From an uncultured delta proteobacterium (lineage in GTDB: Bacteria; Desulfobacterota; Desulfovibrionia; Desulfovibrionales; Desulfovibrionaceae), in NCBI GenBank assembly GCA_900079685.1, contig LT599018.1:1769528-1833527 (forward strand): a DNA stretch of 64,000 nt. Direction: 5' to 3'. The position numbers were made by a program, and so were the translations under genes. The notes under the pieces are model-generated. The model made no database searches and was not told the origin of the DNA. It saw nothing but the letters and a program-made list of their open reading frames with translations. Positions 41,559 to 52,678 of this stretch are shown in pieces. Numbering within the stretch: the first letter of the stretch is position 1; each line of letters opens with the position of its first letter.

Positions 41559-44183
41559 TTACGCGGAACCGCCGGAGAGCGGCTTGCCGCCGGGCCTGGC
41601 GAACCAGCGCTCCAGCGTCGCGTAGAGCGTATCGACCTCAATGGGTTTGCTCAGGTGGTCGTTCATGCCCGCGGCAAGGCAGCGCTCGCGTTCGCTGACC
41701 ATGGCGTGGGCCGTCATGGCGATGATGGGCAGACCGGCGTTATGGGGATATTCCCTGGCGCGCCGCGTGGCTTCGTGCCCGTCCATGACGGGCATTTGCA
41801 CGTCCATCAGCACGAGGTCGAACCCGTGATGGGGTTTGGAGAGGATGTCAACCGCGATTCTGCCGTTGTCGGCCTTGATGACGATGATGCCGACCCCGAG
41901 CAGGAGCTCCGAGGCCACATCCTGGTTGATGGGGTTGTCTTCCACCAGCAGCACGCGTTTGCCGGCAAGGACCTCGAGATCGGGTTTATGGGCGGGCGGC
42001 GCTTCCCCCGTGCCCTCGCCGTCCCAAAGCCCGAAGCGCGCCGAGAAGGAAAAGGTGGTCCCTCTGCCGGGCGTGCTCTCAAGGGCGATTTCTCCGCCCA
42101 TGAGCTCGACCAGGAGCTTGGCGATAACGAGGCCGAGCCCCGTGCCCCCGTATTTGCGTGTGGTGGAGGTATCCGCCTGGGAGAAAGCTTTGAAAAGTTT
42201 TCTGCTTTCCTCTTCCGTCATGCCGATGCCCGTATCCTTAACCTGGAATTGCAGGAGCAGGCTGGACGCCGTTTTTGACAGGAGGAAAACGTTCAGGGTC
42301 ACGCTGCCTTTTTCCGTGAACTTGAGGGCGTTGCTCGCCAGGTTGGAGATGACCTGTTCCAGACGGAGCGGGTCGCCCACAAGGTTGCGGGGCACTTCCG
42401 GATCGCAGTACACCTCGAAGTGGATATTTTTATCCTTGAAGGGCTGCTGGAAAATGGACCGGATACGCTCAAGGACGTTGGAAAGGTCGAAGAGAACGGA
42501 TTCCACCGTCATCTTGCCCGCCTCGATCTTGGAAAAATCCAGCACGCTGTTGATGACGCCCAGGAGGAGCTTCCCGGCGGTCTGTATCTTCTCGGCATAG
42601 CCGCGCTGTTTGTCCTCCAGCTCCTGCTGGAGCAAAAGATGCGCCATGCCGATGATCGCGTTCATGGGCGTGCGTATTTCATGGCTCATGTTGGCCAGAA
42701 ATTCCGTTTTGGCGCTGTTCGCCCGTTCCGCCTCGACGCGGAGGCGCTCGGATTCCTTCAGCGAGGCAGCGAGGTTTTCGGAAAGTTCCACGGTTTTCTT
42801 GCGGTGGGCTTCCAGTTCCGTTTCATCCCGGAAAAAGACCAGGTTCTGCCCGCTGCCGAGCGCGCAAAAATCGTAAATAAATATCAGAAGGCGGCCGCTT
42901 TTCGCGCGGCCGGTGCATTCGCCGCTGGGCCGCGCTGCCGCGAGTTCGGAAAAAAGCCCGTTCAGCGGCAGGATCAGCTCGTCAAGACTCCGCCCCAGAA
43001 GCTCGTCTTCCCGATACTCAAAAAGCGTGACCGCCGCCGGGTTGACGTCAATAATGCCCCAGTCCGGGCCGGTCAGCATGACGGCATAGGGCGCGGCGTC
43101 CACAAAGACCTTTTTGAGCTCCGATTCCTTGCGTTTGGCCCGCTCCTGCTCTTCCCGCAAGGCCGCGCGGCTGCTGCGCACCGCCATGAGGATCATGAAC
43201 AGGGCCGCCACGGAGCAGACAAGAAGAAGCCAGTCGCGCGCCCCGCCGAGCTCCGCATGCAGCTCGCTGGAGTTTCTGCGGAAGAGCACCCACCAGGAAG
43301 TGGCCATATCGTGAGGGGTCCAGACCGGAGATGCGGCGTAATCATAGGTGCCGGAATCGAGCGAAAGCGTGAAGCTCACGCTTTTGTGCGGGTCCAGGTT
43401 CGCGCGGATGGCCTCGCCTTCGGCTCGTGCTTTTTCCGTCAGTATCTTGGCGTGCTCCGGGGTTCCCATGAACAGGCCCCGGTTGTCGATGATCTCGACG
43501 CGGCCGGTCCGCCCCATCTGGAAGTTCGTGATGAACTGGCGGTTGAAATGGTCGAGCTTGACGCCGAACCCGAGGGCGGCCAGGAGCTGCCCCTGCCCGT
43601 TCCGCACGGGGACCGCCACCATGTAAATGGGCGGCAGCCCCGGGATGGCGTTGGGCTTGGCTTCGCTGATAAAGGCGTAGGAGCCCTCGGCAATGGCCTT
43701 GATGTAGCTGAAGGAAAACCCGCCCACCCCGACGCTCTTGTCGCTGATGGAATCCACCAGGGAATAGCCGTTCAGGATGTGGCGCCTGCTCCCGCCGACG
43801 GTCAGGGTGATGGCGTCTTCCCCCTCCTGCAGGTAATACATGACGTTAATCAGCGTGAAGTAGGGGAGAACCTTGTGGCTGCGCTCAAGGTAGGCTTTCG
43901 CGGCGGCGCGTTTCTCGCCGTCAAGGGGCGACTCGCAGTACTCGATGATTTCGGGCGCGCTGGCGAGCACGTCCGCCAGCTGAACCTGGTCGTTCAGCCA
44001 CAGCGCCATGGCCGCGGCGACCTGGGTACTGATGTATGAATTGCCTTCCGCGGCCATGGCGCGCCGCTGCCCGTACATTTGGCTATATGCCAGAATGCCG
44101 ATCGCCGCGACCGATGCCACAATGGCCGCCACGGTAAACACGAGAAAGAATTTCCCGCCGGAACTGAAAAGGCCTTTTTTCAT
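41559..44183 (-). CDS. Hybrid sensor histidine kinase (Cache-PAS-HisKA-HATPase-REC)
   Basis: 874 residues from the ATG at 44183, where a basic, hydrophobic N-terminus ([20 protein letters not shown]) begins. TM1 (about 11-33), periplasmic double-Cache sensor (about 40-305), TM2 (about 310-330), PAS (about 360-480), HisKA with [23 protein letters not shown], HATPase with [20 protein letters not shown], then a receiver domain with [10 protein letters not shown] and [13 protein letters not shown]. No Hpt domain, so phosphate must leave through a separate Hpt protein. Cache domains in this class often sense small organic acids or amino acids; the ligand is unknown. Confidence 0.92.
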   Translation of the reverse strand: MKKGLFSSGGKFFLVFTVAAIVASVAAIGILAYSQMYGQRRAMAAEGNSYISTQVAAAMALWLNDQVQLADVLASAPEIIEYCESPLDGEKRAAAKAYLERSHKVLPYFTLINVMYYLQEGEDAITLTVGGSRRHILNGYSLVDSISDKSVGVGGFSFSYIKAIAEGSYAFISEAKPNAIPGLPPIYMVAVPVRNGQGQLLAALGFGVKLDHFNRQFITNFQMGRTGRVEIIDNRGLFMGTPEHAKILTEKARAEGEAIRANLDPHKSVSFTLSLDSGTYDYAASPVWTPHDMATSWWVLFRRNSSELHAELGGARDWLLLVCSVAALFMILMAVRSSRAALREEQERAKRKESELKKVFVDAAPYAVMLTGPDWGIIDVNPAAVTLFEYREDELLGRSLDELILPLNGLFSELAAARPSGECTGRAKSGRLLIFIYDFCALGSGQNLVFFRDETELEAHRKKTVELSENLAASLKESERLRVEAERANSAKTEFLANMSHEIRTPMNAIIGMAHLLLQQELEDKQRGYAEKIQTAGKLLLGVINSVLDFSKIEAGKMTVESVLFDLSNVLERIRSIFQQPFKDKNIHFEVYCDPEVPRNLVGDPLRLEQVISNLASNALKFTEKGSVTLNVFLLSKTASSLLLQFQVKDTGIGMTEEESRKLFKAFSQADTSTTRKYGGTGLGLVIAKLLVELMGGEIALESTPGRGTTFSFSARFGLWDGEGTGEAPPAHKPDLEVLAGKRVLLVEDNPINQDVASELLLGVGIIVIKADNGRIAVDILSKPHHGFDLVLMDVQMPVMDGHEATRRAREYPHNAGLPIIAMTAHAMVSERERCLAAGMNDHLSKPIEVDTLYATLERWFARPGGKPLSGGSA

Positions 44184-44497
44184 AGATTCTCGATAATACA
44201 GAAAATGCGAATAACAATCCACTCTCTGATACAAACAAAATGCCGACCGCCGGCGATTGCCGGAGGCGGCCTTTAACCCCTTGCCGTTTGACCCTGAAAA
44301 AAGTACATTACACCGCTTCACATTTTCGCTAGAGCAATTTCTCTTTGAAATTGCTCGGCAGACGCGTAGCGGCTGCCCGCGAAGCGTGTCGTTTATGCTT
44401 GTACTCTCACATTATTATTGCGGATACTGGCGTAGTTTTCAAAACTGTTCCAATGCAATTTTAATGGTAATCTGCTCTAGGAAGGACTGTCACAGCC
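44184..44497. other. Intergenic region between hybrid kinase and leuS
   Basis: There is no gene. The right half is filled by the MITE-like element at 44329-44480; leuS has GGAAGGA close to its start. I see no T-box motif. Confidence 0.6.
44329..44480. mobile_element. MITE-like 152-bp element with terminal inverted repeats
   Basis: The ends are CTAGAGCA and TGCTCTAG, and similarity continues inward over about 28 bp (CTAGAGCAATTTCTCTTTGA against the complement CTAGAGCAGATTACCATTAA). The left end also contains a hairpin, GAGCAATTTC/GAAATTGCTC; the interior holds a second one, GGCAG/CTGCC. It carries no gene. Its insertion upstream of leuS places the end 8 bp before the ribosome-binding region. 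Confidence 0.6.
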
Positions 44498-47002
44498 ATG
44501 AAGTATGATCCGCAGGCCCTTGAGGCCAAATGGCAGAAAACATGGACGGAGCGCGGCGTTTTCAAATGCGGCGCGGCACCGGAAAAACCCAAGTACTATT
44601 GCCTGGAAATGTTCCCCTACCCTTCGGGGCGCATCCACATGGGCCACGTGCGCAACTATTCCATCGGCGACGTCATCGCCCGGTTCAAGCGCATGCAGGG
44701 GTTTGACGTGCTACACCCCATGGGTTGGGACGCCTTCGGCCTGCCCGCGGAAAACGCGGCCATCCAGAACAACACCCACCCCGCCAAGTGGACGCATTCC
44801 AACATCGAAACCATGAAGGCGCAGTTGAAACGCCTGGGCTATTCCTACGACTGGGAACACGAGCTCGCCACCTGCGACGTGCCTTACTACCGCTGGGAAC
44901 AGCTCTTTTTTCTCCGCTTTTACGAAAAAGGCCTGGTCTACCGCAAAAAGGCCGCCCAGAACTGGTGCCCGCACTGCCACACGGTGCTGGCCAACGAGCA
45001 GGTTATCGAGGGGCTTTGCTGGCGCTGCGACGCGCACGTGGAGCAAAAGGACCTCGCCCAGTGGTTTGTGCGCATCACCGATTACGCCCAGGAACTTCTG
45101 GACGACCTGGACAAGCTTGAAGGCGGCTGGCCCGAGCGCGTCATCAGCATGCAGCGCAACTGGATCGGCAAATCCATCGGCGCGGAGATCCAGTTCCCGC
45201 TGGAAACAGCCTCCGGAAGCGTTTCCGACGAACGGATCACCGTCTTCTCCACCCGCCAGGACACCGTTTTCGGCGCCACCTTCATGAGCCTCGCCCCGGA
45301 GCATCCCCTGGTGGAAAAGCTCATCGCGGGCAAACCCGAGGAAGACGCTGTCCGCAAGTTCATCGCCAGGACAAAGGCCATGGACAACACCACCCGGACC
45401 GCCGAAACCATGGAAAAGGAAGGGGTGTTCACCGGCGCCTATTGCCGCAACCCCTTCACGAACAAACGCATGCCCATCTACGCGGCCAACTTCGTCCTGG
45501 CCAGTTACGGTACCGGCGCCGTCATGGCGGTTCCGGCCCACGACCAGCGGGACTTCGAGTTCGCGAAAAAGTACGGCCTGCCCATTACCGTCGTCATCCA
45601 GCCCGAGGGGCAGACTTTGGATGCCGAAACCATGACCGAAGCCTATACCGAGCCCGGCATCATGGCTAACTCCGGTTCCTTCGACGGCCTCCCCAACGAG
45701 GAAGGCAAACTGAAAATCGCGGACTGGCTGGAAAAGAACAACTTCGGCCGCCGCACCGTGAACTGGCGCCTTCGCGATTGGAACATCTCCCGCCAGCGCT
45801 ACTGGGGCGCGCCCATCCCCATGGTTTACTGCGACGTGTGCGGGGTGGTGCCGGAAAAAGAGGAAAACCTCCCGGTCATCCTGCCGCTGGACATCAAAAA
45901 CCGCGAAGACGGCCGCTCCCCCCTGCCGGACAGCCCGGAATTCTACGAATGCGCCTGCCCGCAGTGCGGCGGCAAAGCCCGGCGCGAGACCGACACCATG
46001 GACACCTTTGTGGAGTCTTCCTGGTACTTCGCGCGCTTCACGGACCCGAAAAACGACACCGCCGCCTTCACCCCGGCGGCGCTGGAACGCTGGCTGCCCG
46101 TGGACCAATACATAGGCGGGGTGGAACACGCCATTTTGCACCTTCTGTACGCCCGCTTCTTTGTCAAAGCCCTGCGCGACTGCGGGTTCATGAACCTTGA
46201 CGAGCCCTTCGCCAACCTCCTGACCCAGGGCATGGTCCTGATGGACGGGACCAAGATGTCCAAATCCAAGGGCAACACCGTTGACCCCACGGACATGATC
46301 GCCAGATACGGCGCGGACACGGTGCGGCTCTTCTGCCTGTTCGCCGCGCCGCCGGAACGCGACTTCGACTGGACGGATTCCGGCATCGAGGGCGCATACC
46401 GCTTTGTCGGGCGCGTATGGCGCCTGTGCGAAGAACTCGCGGGCGTTATCCCGCCCTCCGGGGCCTGCCGGGCGACGGCGGCGGACGCGGCGACGCCGCT
46501 GGCCCGCGAAATCCGCCTGAAGGAACACGCCACGGTCAAAAAGGCCACGGCCGACATCATGCAGAAATTCCAGTTCAACACAGCCATCGCGGCCACCATG
46601 GAACTGGTCAACGCCCTGTACCTCGCCAAGGACGAACTGGCCCAGAGTGACGACGGCAAACGCGTCCTTGCCTCCGCGCTCGCGAGCACCCTGACCCTCC
46701 TGGCCCCGGTCATCCCCCACGTCTGCGAAGAGCTGTGGGAACAGACCGGCATGAAGACGCTCCTCCTGGATGAACCCTGGCCGGTCTACGCCGAGGAGGC
46801 TCTCGTCAGGGACGAAGTGGAAGTGGTCATCCAGGTGAACGGGAAACTGCGCGGCAAAATTTCCGTTGCCGCGGACGCGGACAAGGCGGAAGTGGAAAAA
46901 ATGGCCCTTGCGGAACCCAACGTCGCCAAACACATAAGCACCCTCACCGTGCGCAAGGTGGTGGTCATCCCAGGGAAGCTCGTCAATGTGGTCGCCAACT
47001 GA
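44498..47002 (+). CDS. leuS: Leucyl-tRNA synthetase
   Basis: 834 residues, normal for the bacterial enzyme. Class I signatures: [20 protein letters not shown] (HIGH-type HMGH) and [10 protein letters not shown] (KMSKS). The CP1 editing domain (about 225-420) is present with [12 protein letters not shown] and [14 protein letters not shown] Zn-type Cys cluster CDVCGVV/CPQCGGK appears before KMSKS. Charges tRNA-Leu with leucine in the cytoplasm. The ATG is preceded by GGAAGGA. It is the first gene of a three-gene operon; the following lptE start overlaps its last 17 nt. Confidence 0.97.
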   Translation: MKYDPQALEAKWQKTWTERGVFKCGAAPEKPKYYCLEMFPYPSGRIHMGHVRNYSIGDVIARFKRMQGFDVLHPMGWDAFGLPAENAAIQNNTHPAKWTHSNIETMKAQLKRLGYSYDWEHELATCDVPYYRWEQLFFLRFYEKGLVYRKKAAQNWCPHCHTVLANEQVIEGLCWRCDAHVEQKDLAQWFVRITDYAQELLDDLDKLEGGWPERVISMQRNWIGKSIGAEIQFPLETASGSVSDERITVFSTRQDTVFGATFMSLAPEHPLVEKLIAGKPEEDAVRKFIARTKAMDNTTRTAETMEKEGVFTGAYCRNPFTNKRMPIYAANFVLASYGTGAVMAVPAHDQRDFEFAKKYGLPITVVIQPEGQTLDAETMTEAYTEPGIMANSGSFDGLPNEEGKLKIADWLEKNNFGRRTVNWRLRDWNISRQRYWGAPIPMVYCDVCGVVPEKEENLPVILPLDIKNREDGRSPLPDSPEFYECACPQCGGKARRETDTMDTFVESSWYFARFTDPKNDTAAFTPAALERWLPVDQYIGGVEHAILHLLYARFFVKALRDCGFMNLDEPFANLLTQGMVLMDGTKMSKSKGNTVDPTDMIARYGADTVRLFCLFAAPPERDFDWTDSGIEGAYRFVGRVWRLCEELAGVIPPSGACRATAADAATPLAREIRLKEHATVKKATADIMQKFQFNTAIAATMELVNALYLAKDELAQSDDGKRVLASALASTLTLLAPVIPHVCEELWEQTGMKTLLLDEPWPVYAEEALVRDEVEVVIQVNGKLRGKISVAADADKAEVEKMALAEPNVAKHISTLTVRKVVVIPGKLVNVVAN

Positions 47003-47525
47003 TATCATATCATCGCTGCGGCGCACGGCCGCGCCCGTGGCGCTCCTGCTCTGCGCCCTTGTCCTCTCCGGCTGCGGCTACGGCTTCGGCGGCGACGGGC
47101 CGTCCGTCCTCGCGGCGCCGGAAGGCGGGGGCCTGCCCACCATCAAGTTCAAGAGCGTGGAAAGCCCCACCATGCACAGCTGGCTGCCGCACATCATCCG
47201 CACGGAAATGCGCGATGAAATCGCGGGCCGCGATCTGGCCCGCTGGGTGGATTCCGGCCGGGCGGACTATGAACTCGCCATCACGGTGAACACCTTCACC
47301 TTCCGCTCCTGGATCACGGACCGGGATGACGACACCATGCTGTATTCCGCGTCCATGGCCATTCAGGGCACGGTTTACAAGGGCAACAGCAACGAAGTCG
47401 TGTGGCGCTCAGGCGTTCTCGGCTACAGCCAGTCGTACGAAACCGTGCAGGAACGCGTGGCCGCGTCCGACCTGACCCGCGAACTCGCCCGCCGGTTCGC
47501 GAGCGCCATGCGGCAGGCCTTTTAA
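46986..47525 (+). CDS. lptE: LPS-assembly lipoprotein LptE
   Basis: 179 residues. Lipoprotein signal with lipobox LVLSGC; Cys30 would be acylated. The mature start GYGFGG is typical of LptE, followed by the family's DUF-type fold ([32 protein letters not shown]). Role: outer-membrane partner of LptD in inserting lipopolysaccharide. Sequence conservation in the family is low, but the position between leuS and holA is the usual one in many proteobacteria and supports the call. Its start lies inside leuS, so translation is coupled. Confidence 0.88.
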   Translation: MWSPTDIISSLRRTAAPVALLLCALVLSGCGYGFGGDGPSVLAAPEGGGLPTIKFKSVESPTMHSWLPHIIRTEMRDEIAGRDLARWVDSGRADYELAITVNTFTFRSWITDRDDDTMLYSASMAIQGTVYKGNSNEVVWRSGVLGYSQSYETVQERVAASDLTRELARRFASAMRQAF

Positions 47526-47549
47526 CCCGCCCCGCCCGGGAGGGAGTTC

Positions 47550-48554
47550 ATGGCACGCCCCGGCTTTACCATCTGCGTGTGTCCGGACAGGTATCTTGTC
47601 CGGGCGCATATCGAGGAAACCCTTCAAACCGTCGCGCCGGAAAGCGGCGGCCTGCTCGGCGGCCCTTCCGCCACATCGTGGGAACGCCATGCCTTCTGGG
47701 GCGATGACCCTCTTCCCCCGGCTTTCTGGGAGCACCTGACGCTGCAGGGGCTGTTCGCAACGCCCAAGGCCGTCATCGTCCATAACGCCCAGAACATCCC
47801 GGCGGACGCCTGGAAGAAAATTTCCGCCGCCTTGAGCTCCCCCAACGCCGAGACTTGGCCGTTCTTCTGCCTGTATGTCGCCTTCGAACGGGGCAAACCC
47901 AAAATTCCCGCGCATATCGCAAGCCTCGCCTGCATGCGGTTCGCGGAACAAAAGGGCTGGATCTGGTCCTCCCAAGGCCTTGATGAACGGAGCAAAACGC
48001 TTTTCGTCCAGGCCGAGGCCAAAAAACGCAGCCTCGCCTTCGCCCCCGGCGCCCTGGAAGCGGTGGTCCCTCGCCTGCCCCTGGACGCCACGGCCATCGG
48101 CACGGAAATGGACAAACTGGCTCTTGCCGCGACGGAGGGCCGCATAACGGCGGATCTCGCCGCCATCCTGGACCATGAAACCGAACCGGACGTTTTTTCC
48201 CTCATCCGCAACCTGCAACAACGGCGCGGCTCCCTCGCCGTGTGGGAGCAGGCACTGGCCTCGGAGCGCGGTTCCGACTCCATGGCCTTCGCCTTCCTCG
48301 CCATGCTGACGCGGGAAGCCCGCCAGTTGTGGCAGATCAGCCTTGGAGAACCCGTACGGTTGCCGCCGCAGATTTTGTCCGCAAAGACCGCCATCGCCCG
48401 CTCCCTCGGGCCGGCGGGCATAGCCAAGCTCTGGCACCTCGCTCTGGAAGCGGACAAGGGCGTCAAGACCGGGGAGAGAACGCCCGACCAGGCGCTGGAC
48501 AACCTCCTTGCCTCCCTTTCCCTTCTCTTTTCGCCACCGGGGCAAAGCAGGTAG
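47550..48554 (+). CDS. holA: DNA polymerase III delta subunit
   Basis: 334 residues. It has the layout of HolA: an N-terminal AAA+-like fold without Walker motifs (RPGFTICVCPDRYLVRAHI), a middle lid domain (FAPGALEAVVPRLPLDATAIGTEMDKLAL is the well-kept block) and a C-terminal collar domain (QQRRGSLAVWEQAL, LAMLTREARQLWQI). In the clamp-loader complex, delta opens the beta sliding clamp. It is the third gene of leuS-lptE-holA, an order that is itself strong evidence. GGGAGGGAG precedes the ATG by a short spacer. Confidence 0.9.
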   Translation: MARPGFTICVCPDRYLVRAHIEETLQTVAPESGGLLGGPSATSWERHAFWGDDPLPPAFWEHLTLQGLFATPKAVIVHNAQNIPADAWKKISAALSSPNAETWPFFCLYVAFERGKPKIPAHIASLACMRFAEQKGWIWSSQGLDERSKTLFVQAEAKKRSLAFAPGALEAVVPRLPLDATAIGTEMDKLALAATEGRITADLAAILDHETEPDVFSLIRNLQQRRGSLAVWEQALASERGSDSMAFAFLAMLTREARQLWQISLGEPVRLPPQILSAKTAIARSLGPAGIAKLWHLALEADKGVKTGERTPDQALDNLLASLSLLFSPPGQSR

Positions 48555-48664
48555 GCAATGAGTCTTTTCTTCGCGATGCCGCGCGCGGATGCTTCACGGA
48601 CAATCCGCCCGCGCGCCGCCCTTTTTTCACGCACCCCTTGCCATGAGGAGAGGACTGCTTATTT

Positions 48665-49345
48665 ATGATGCAGCACGCGCACGGACACCGCGAGCGCCTT
48701 CGTGAACGCCTGAAAGCGGCAAGCCATGCCCTGGCGGATTACGAGGTGCTGGAACTTCTCCTCGGGCACGTCCTTCTCCGGCGGGATACGAAACCGCTGG
48801 CCAAGGAGTTGCTCGCGCGGTTCGGGTCCTTACGCGGCGTGCTGGACGCCCGGGTGCAGGAACTGACGGCTGTTCCGGGGTTTGGTCCCGCGCTTGAGGC
48901 TTACTGGGTCCTGCTCCGTGAGGTCATGGCCCGGTATACTGAATCCCCCGCCCGGCGACGAACGGAACTGTGCTCGCCCCAGGCCGTGGCGAGCATGGCG
49001 AGGATGCGCCTTGCCGCCAGCGACCATGAGGAGTTCTGGGTGGCGTTTCTGGATACCCAGAACCACCTTATCGCTTGGGAAATGGCCGCGAAAGGCTCGG
49101 TACACACCGTGCCGCTCTATCCCAGGGATGTTATGGCGCGCGCCCTGACCCTTAAAGCTTCCAGTGTGATTCTGGTCCATAACCACCCGGGCGGGAGCCC
49201 GAAGCCCTCGGGCGCCGACATCGACCTGACGCAAAAGGTCCGGGAAGCGGGCGAGGTGCTGGGAATACGGGTAACGGACCATGTAATCGTCACGGATGAC
49301 GCCTGCTACAGCCTTGTGGAAGATTGTATCATATCCCGGCGGTAG
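48665..49345 (+). CDS. radC: RadC-family JAB-domain protein
   Basis: 226 residues. N-terminal helix-hairpin-helix-like region (YEVLELLLGHVLLRRD, LTAVPGFGPA) and a C-terminal JAB/MPN domain with the metal motif HNHPGGSPKPSGADI and an upstream Glu (MAAKGSVHTV region). The family name comes from a mis-assigned E. coli repair mutant; the true role is unsettled, though the JAB fold and HhH suggest a DNA-linked hydrolase. It lies 110 bp after holA on the same strand and has GAGGAGAGG upstream of its start region. Confidence 0.92.
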   Translation: MMQHAHGHRERLRERLKAASHALADYEVLELLLGHVLLRRDTKPLAKELLARFGSLRGVLDARVQELTAVPGFGPALEAYWVLLREVMARYTESPARRRTELCSPQAVASMARMRLAASDHEEFWVAFLDTQNHLIAWEMAAKGSVHTVPLYPRDVMARALTLKASSVILVHNHPGGSPKPSGADIDLTQKVREAGEVLGIRVTDHVIVTDDACYSLVEDCIISRR

Positions 49346-49624
49346 GAAACGGACCGCGACATGACACGCGGAATGTGCATAATACATACATGTTATGAAT
49401 GAATTCGCATAAAATACTTCCCTGCCCAACTGCATAGCGGTATGGTTTCCACATGGCCTGTCCTCGTCGTTTTCCAATGCTTCCGGGACGTACACAGAAT
49501 ACGCGGATCAGAGTGACCCGCCGTTCCGGCGCTTGCAAGAGGCCCGCCACAGGTGCACTCCGTTTGTATTTCACGCTACGCGCCATTGTGAGCGTCTCAA
49601 ATTCCGCTCTATAAGGGGACCATC

Positions 49625-52165
49625 ATGACTGACGATATATTCCGGCCCGGCGATGACAAGGAGCCTCTCGCCATGAGCCCGTCTGATAATACGATCGCTA
49701 CGCCGCCCGTCACCGCGGAGGACTCCGAAGGGCATACGCCCCCGGATTTTCCCAATGTGCTGCCCGTACTGCCCGTACGCGACATCGTGCTTTTCAATTA
49801 TATGATCCTGCCGCTGCATGTGGGGCGCGAAGCTTCCGTCAAGGCGGTGGACGCCGCCCTCAACGGCAGCCGCTATCTTTTCGTGCTGACGCAGAAGGAT
49901 GAAGCGGTCGACGAACCCGGCCCCGACGACCTGTACACCACGGGGACCGTGGTCATGGTCATGCGCATGCTCAAAATGCCCGACAACCGGCTGAAGCTTC
50001 TGGTTCAGGGCGTAAGCCGCGCAAAGGCCGACACCTTTGTGGAAAAGGACGGGTACCTGGAGGCTTCCATCTCCCCCCTGGCCGAACCGGACGACTTCCC
50101 CCTCACCGTCAAGGTAGAGGCCATGATGCGGGCCGCGCGCGAACAGTGCGAAAAAATCCTCGCCATGCGGGGCATGGCCTCGCCGGAAATCGTCACCGTG
50201 CTTTCCGGCCTGGACCATCCGGGACGGCTGGCGGACCTTATCGCCTCCAACCTGCGCCTGAAAATAGAAGACGCCCAGGCCATCCTCGAATGTCTCGACC
50301 CCATCGAACGCCTTTCCATGGTCAACAAACACCTCTCCAAGGAGGTGGAAGTGACCAACATGCAGGCCAAGATCCAGGAAAGCGCCCGCGAAGGCATGGA
50401 CAAGGCCCAGCGCGACTACTTCCTGCGCGAGCAGCTCAAAGCCATCCGCAAGGAACTGGGAGACTTCGACTCCGAGGACGCGGACCTGGATGAACTCGCC
50501 GAGGCCCTGGAAAAGGCCAAGCTTCCCAAGGACGTAAAAAAGGAAGCGGACAAACAGTTGAAACGCCTGGCCACCATGCACGGCGAATCATCCGAGGCCA
50601 CGGTTACCCGGACCTACCTGGAATGGCTCGCCGAGCTGCCGTGGAGCAAGCTTTCCCGCGACCGCCTGAGCATCCCCAAGGCCGAGGAAATCCTGGCCGA
50701 GGACCATTACGGGCTGGACAAGGTCAAGGAGCGCATCCTTGAATTTTTGTCCGTGCGCAAGCTCAACCCCAAATCCAAGGGGCCGATTCTCTGTTTCGTG
50801 GGCCCTCCGGGGGTGGGGAAAACCTCGCTCGGCCGTTCCATCGCCAAAGCCATGGGCCGCAAATTCCAGCGGATGTCCCTGGGCGGCATGCGCGACGAGG
50901 CGGAAATACGCGGGCACAGACGCACATACGTGGGCGCGCTTCCGGGGCGCATCATCCAGACGCTGCGGACCGCGGGAACACGCAACCCCGTAATAATGCT
51001 CGATGAAATAGACAAGATCGGCGCGGATTTTCGTGGCGACCCCTCTTCCGCGCTCCTGGAAGTGCTCGACCCGGAACAGAACTTCTCGTTCAGCGACCAC
51101 TACCTCAACGTGCCCTTCGACTTGTCCAAGGTCATGTTCATCTGCACGGCGAACAATCTGGAAACCATCCCCGGCCCCCTGCGCGACAGGATGGAGATCA
51201 TCCGGATACCGGGCTACACCATGCAGGAAAAACTGGTTATCGCGCGGCGCTTCCTTCTGCCCCGGCAGATACGGGAAAACGGCCTTACCCCCAAGGATAT
51301 GACCATGGCCGACGCGGTCATGCAATCCATCATCGAAGGCTATACCCGTGAAGCGGGCCTCAGAAACCTGGAGCGCGAAGTCGGTTCCGTGTGCCGCAAA
51401 CTCGCCCGCAGAAAGGCGGAAGGCGTCAAAGGCCCCTTTGCCGTCACCCCGGCGATGGTGCACGAATTCCTCGGCGCGCCGCGTTTTTCCGAGGAAGAGC
51501 GCGAAAAGGTGCTTACCCCCGGCGTCGCCATGGGGCTCGCCTGGACGCCGTTTGGCGGCGAAGTGCTGAGCATCGAAGTCTCGACCATGAAAGGCAAGGG
51601 CAAACTCACCCTGACCGGGCAGCTCGGCGACGTGATGAAGGAAAGCGCCCAGGCGGCCGTTTCCTACGCGCGGGCCAACGCGGAAACGTTGGGCATCGAT
51701 CCCTGCTTCACGGACAATCTGGATATCCACCTCCACGTCCCGGCGGGCGCCACGCCCAAAGACGGCCCCAGCGCCGGGGTGACCATCGCGACGGCCCTGG
51801 TTTCCGCCCTTTCGGGCAAGCCCGTGAACCCGGCGCTCTGCATGACCGGGGAGATAACCCTGCGCGGCAGAGTGCTGCCCATCGGCGGCGTGAAGGAAAA
51901 AATCCTGGCGGGCGTTGCCCGGGGCTTCACGGACGTCATCATCCCCAAACAGAACATGAAAGACCTTGAGGATATTCCCAAGGATCTCCTTGAAAAAATC
52001 GCCGTGCATCCCGCCGTGCTGCTTGAGGACGTGTTCGGCCTGGCGTTCGCGGCAACGATCAAAAAAGCCAAAGCCAAGGGCACGCCGCCGTCCCGGAAGG
52101 CCGCGAGCGTTCCCAAGCGCAAGGCCAAGGGCGTGAAGCTGGAAAAAGAAAAACGCGTGGGATAG
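49625..52165 (+). CDS. lon: ATP-dependent protease Lon
   Basis: 846 residues. N-terminal substrate domain (about 45-245), coiled-coil linker, AAA+ with GPPGVGKTSLG (Walker A) and VIMLDEIDKIG (Walker B), and a C-terminal protease domain with catalytic Ser716 in KDGPSAGV and the dyad lysine in GGVKEK about 43 residues further on. It degrades misfolded and regulatory proteins in the cytoplasm. The last 40 residues form an extra basic tail (KKAKAKGTPPSRKA) not found in E. coli Lon. ATAAGGGGAC precedes the start. The 279-bp upstream region has no evident heat-shock operator. Confidence 0.96.
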   Translation: MTDDIFRPGDDKEPLAMSPSDNTIATPPVTAEDSEGHTPPDFPNVLPVLPVRDIVLFNYMILPLHVGREASVKAVDAALNGSRYLFVLTQKDEAVDEPGPDDLYTTGTVVMVMRMLKMPDNRLKLLVQGVSRAKADTFVEKDGYLEASISPLAEPDDFPLTVKVEAMMRAAREQCEKILAMRGMASPEIVTVLSGLDHPGRLADLIASNLRLKIEDAQAILECLDPIERLSMVNKHLSKEVEVTNMQAKIQESAREGMDKAQRDYFLREQLKAIRKELGDFDSEDADLDELAEALEKAKLPKDVKKEADKQLKRLATMHGESSEATVTRTYLEWLAELPWSKLSRDRLSIPKAEEILAEDHYGLDKVKERILEFLSVRKLNPKSKGPILCFVGPPGVGKTSLGRSIAKAMGRKFQRMSLGGMRDEAEIRGHRRTYVGALPGRIIQTLRTAGTRNPVIMLDEIDKIGADFRGDPSSALLEVLDPEQNFSFSDHYLNVPFDLSKVMFICTANNLETIPGPLRDRMEIIRIPGYTMQEKLVIARRFLLPRQIRENGLTPKDMTMADAVMQSIIEGYTREAGLRNLEREVGSVCRKLARRKAEGVKGPFAVTPAMVHEFLGAPRFSEEEREKVLTPGVAMGLAWTPFGGEVLSIEVSTMKGKGKLTLTGQLGDVMKESAQAAVSYARANAETLGIDPCFTDNLDIHLHVPAGATPKDGPSAGVTIATALVSALSGKPVNPALCMTGEITLRGRVLPIGGVKEKILAGVARGFTDVIIPKQNMKDLEDIPKDLLEKIAVHPAVLLEDVFGLAFAATIKKAKAKGTPPSRKAASVPKRKAKGVKLEKEKRVG

Positions 52166-52190
52166 CGGACCGGCCCTGCCGTCTCCATCA

Positions 52191-52224
52191 AAACCGCCTG
52201 CCGGCAACGGCGGGCGGTTTTTTT
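52191..52224 (+). terminator. Terminator of lon
   Basis: A 13-bp stem with one G.T pair (AAACCGCCTGCCG with complement), 4-nt loop and a seven-T run. Confidence 0.9.
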
Positions 52225-52254
52225 CATGCCCGGTCCGTAAAAAAGAACGCACGA

Positions 52255-52283
52255 CAAGACCGCAAGGGCTTCTTGCGGTCTTG
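52255..52283 (-). terminator. Terminator of the 78-residue gene
   Basis: A perfect 12-bp stem CAAGACCGCAAG / CTTGCGGTCTTG lies 26 nt after the stop of the small minus-strand gene. Confidence 0.65.
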
Positions 52284-52308
52284 CCCCGGTAAACACGGCG
52301 CTCCCGGC

Positions 52309-52545
52309 TCAGCCCTTCATCGACGCGATGGCGCCCTTGGCGCTGTAAACGGACGAAAGCACCGACTTGTTGAAGTCGTAGCTGGCGGCCATATCGCCGC
52401 CGCCGCTGCTGTACTTGCCTTTGCCCTTGCTGGGCGCCGTCCTGTTCAGGGTATCCAGCGTCTTGGTCACGATCTGCCCGCCGATGACCGCCTTGCTCGT
52501 GCTGGCGGCAGCCACCGCCAGCGCCGCTGCTGCATTGCTGCTCAT
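52309..52545 (-). CDS. Small Ala/Ser/Lys-rich protein of unknown function
   Basis: 78 residues from the ATG at 52545, chosen for its strong ribosome-binding site (GAGGGGAG). The N-terminal half is an Ala/Val-rich helix (SSNAAAALAVAAASTSKAVI); the middle is KGKGKYSSGGG; the end is YDFNKSVLSSVYSAKGAI. It has no signal peptide or membrane segment of clear type and its own terminator. The family is not recognised. It lies alone between lon and the telA operon, convergent with lon. Confidence 0.65.
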   Translation of the reverse strand: MSSNAAAALAVAAASTSKAVIGGQIVTKTLDTLNRTAPSKGKGKYSSGGGDMAASYDFNKSVLSSVYSAKGAIASMKG

Positions 52546-52608
52546 ATCTCTCCCCTCCTCGCGTGCGGAGAGCACGCCTTGTCCGTCTTATCGGACAACG
52601 GGAAAAAA

Positions 52609-52655
52609 ACCTTTAGGGCCTGCCGTCGCAAAAGTAACGGCAGGCCCTGAAGGTT
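52609..52655 (-). terminator. Terminator of the telA operon
   Basis: A 12-bp perfect core AGGGCCTGCCGT with its complement, flanked by AACCTT/AAGGTT; a T7 run follows on the minus strand. Confidence 0.85.
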
Positions 52656-52678
52656 CTTTTTCATGGGGTTGCAAGACC

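Noticed and set aside
44184-44497. T-box leader for leuS
   Set aside because: No specifier hairpin, no T-box bulge sequence and no antiterminator; the stretch is mainly the MITE-like element.
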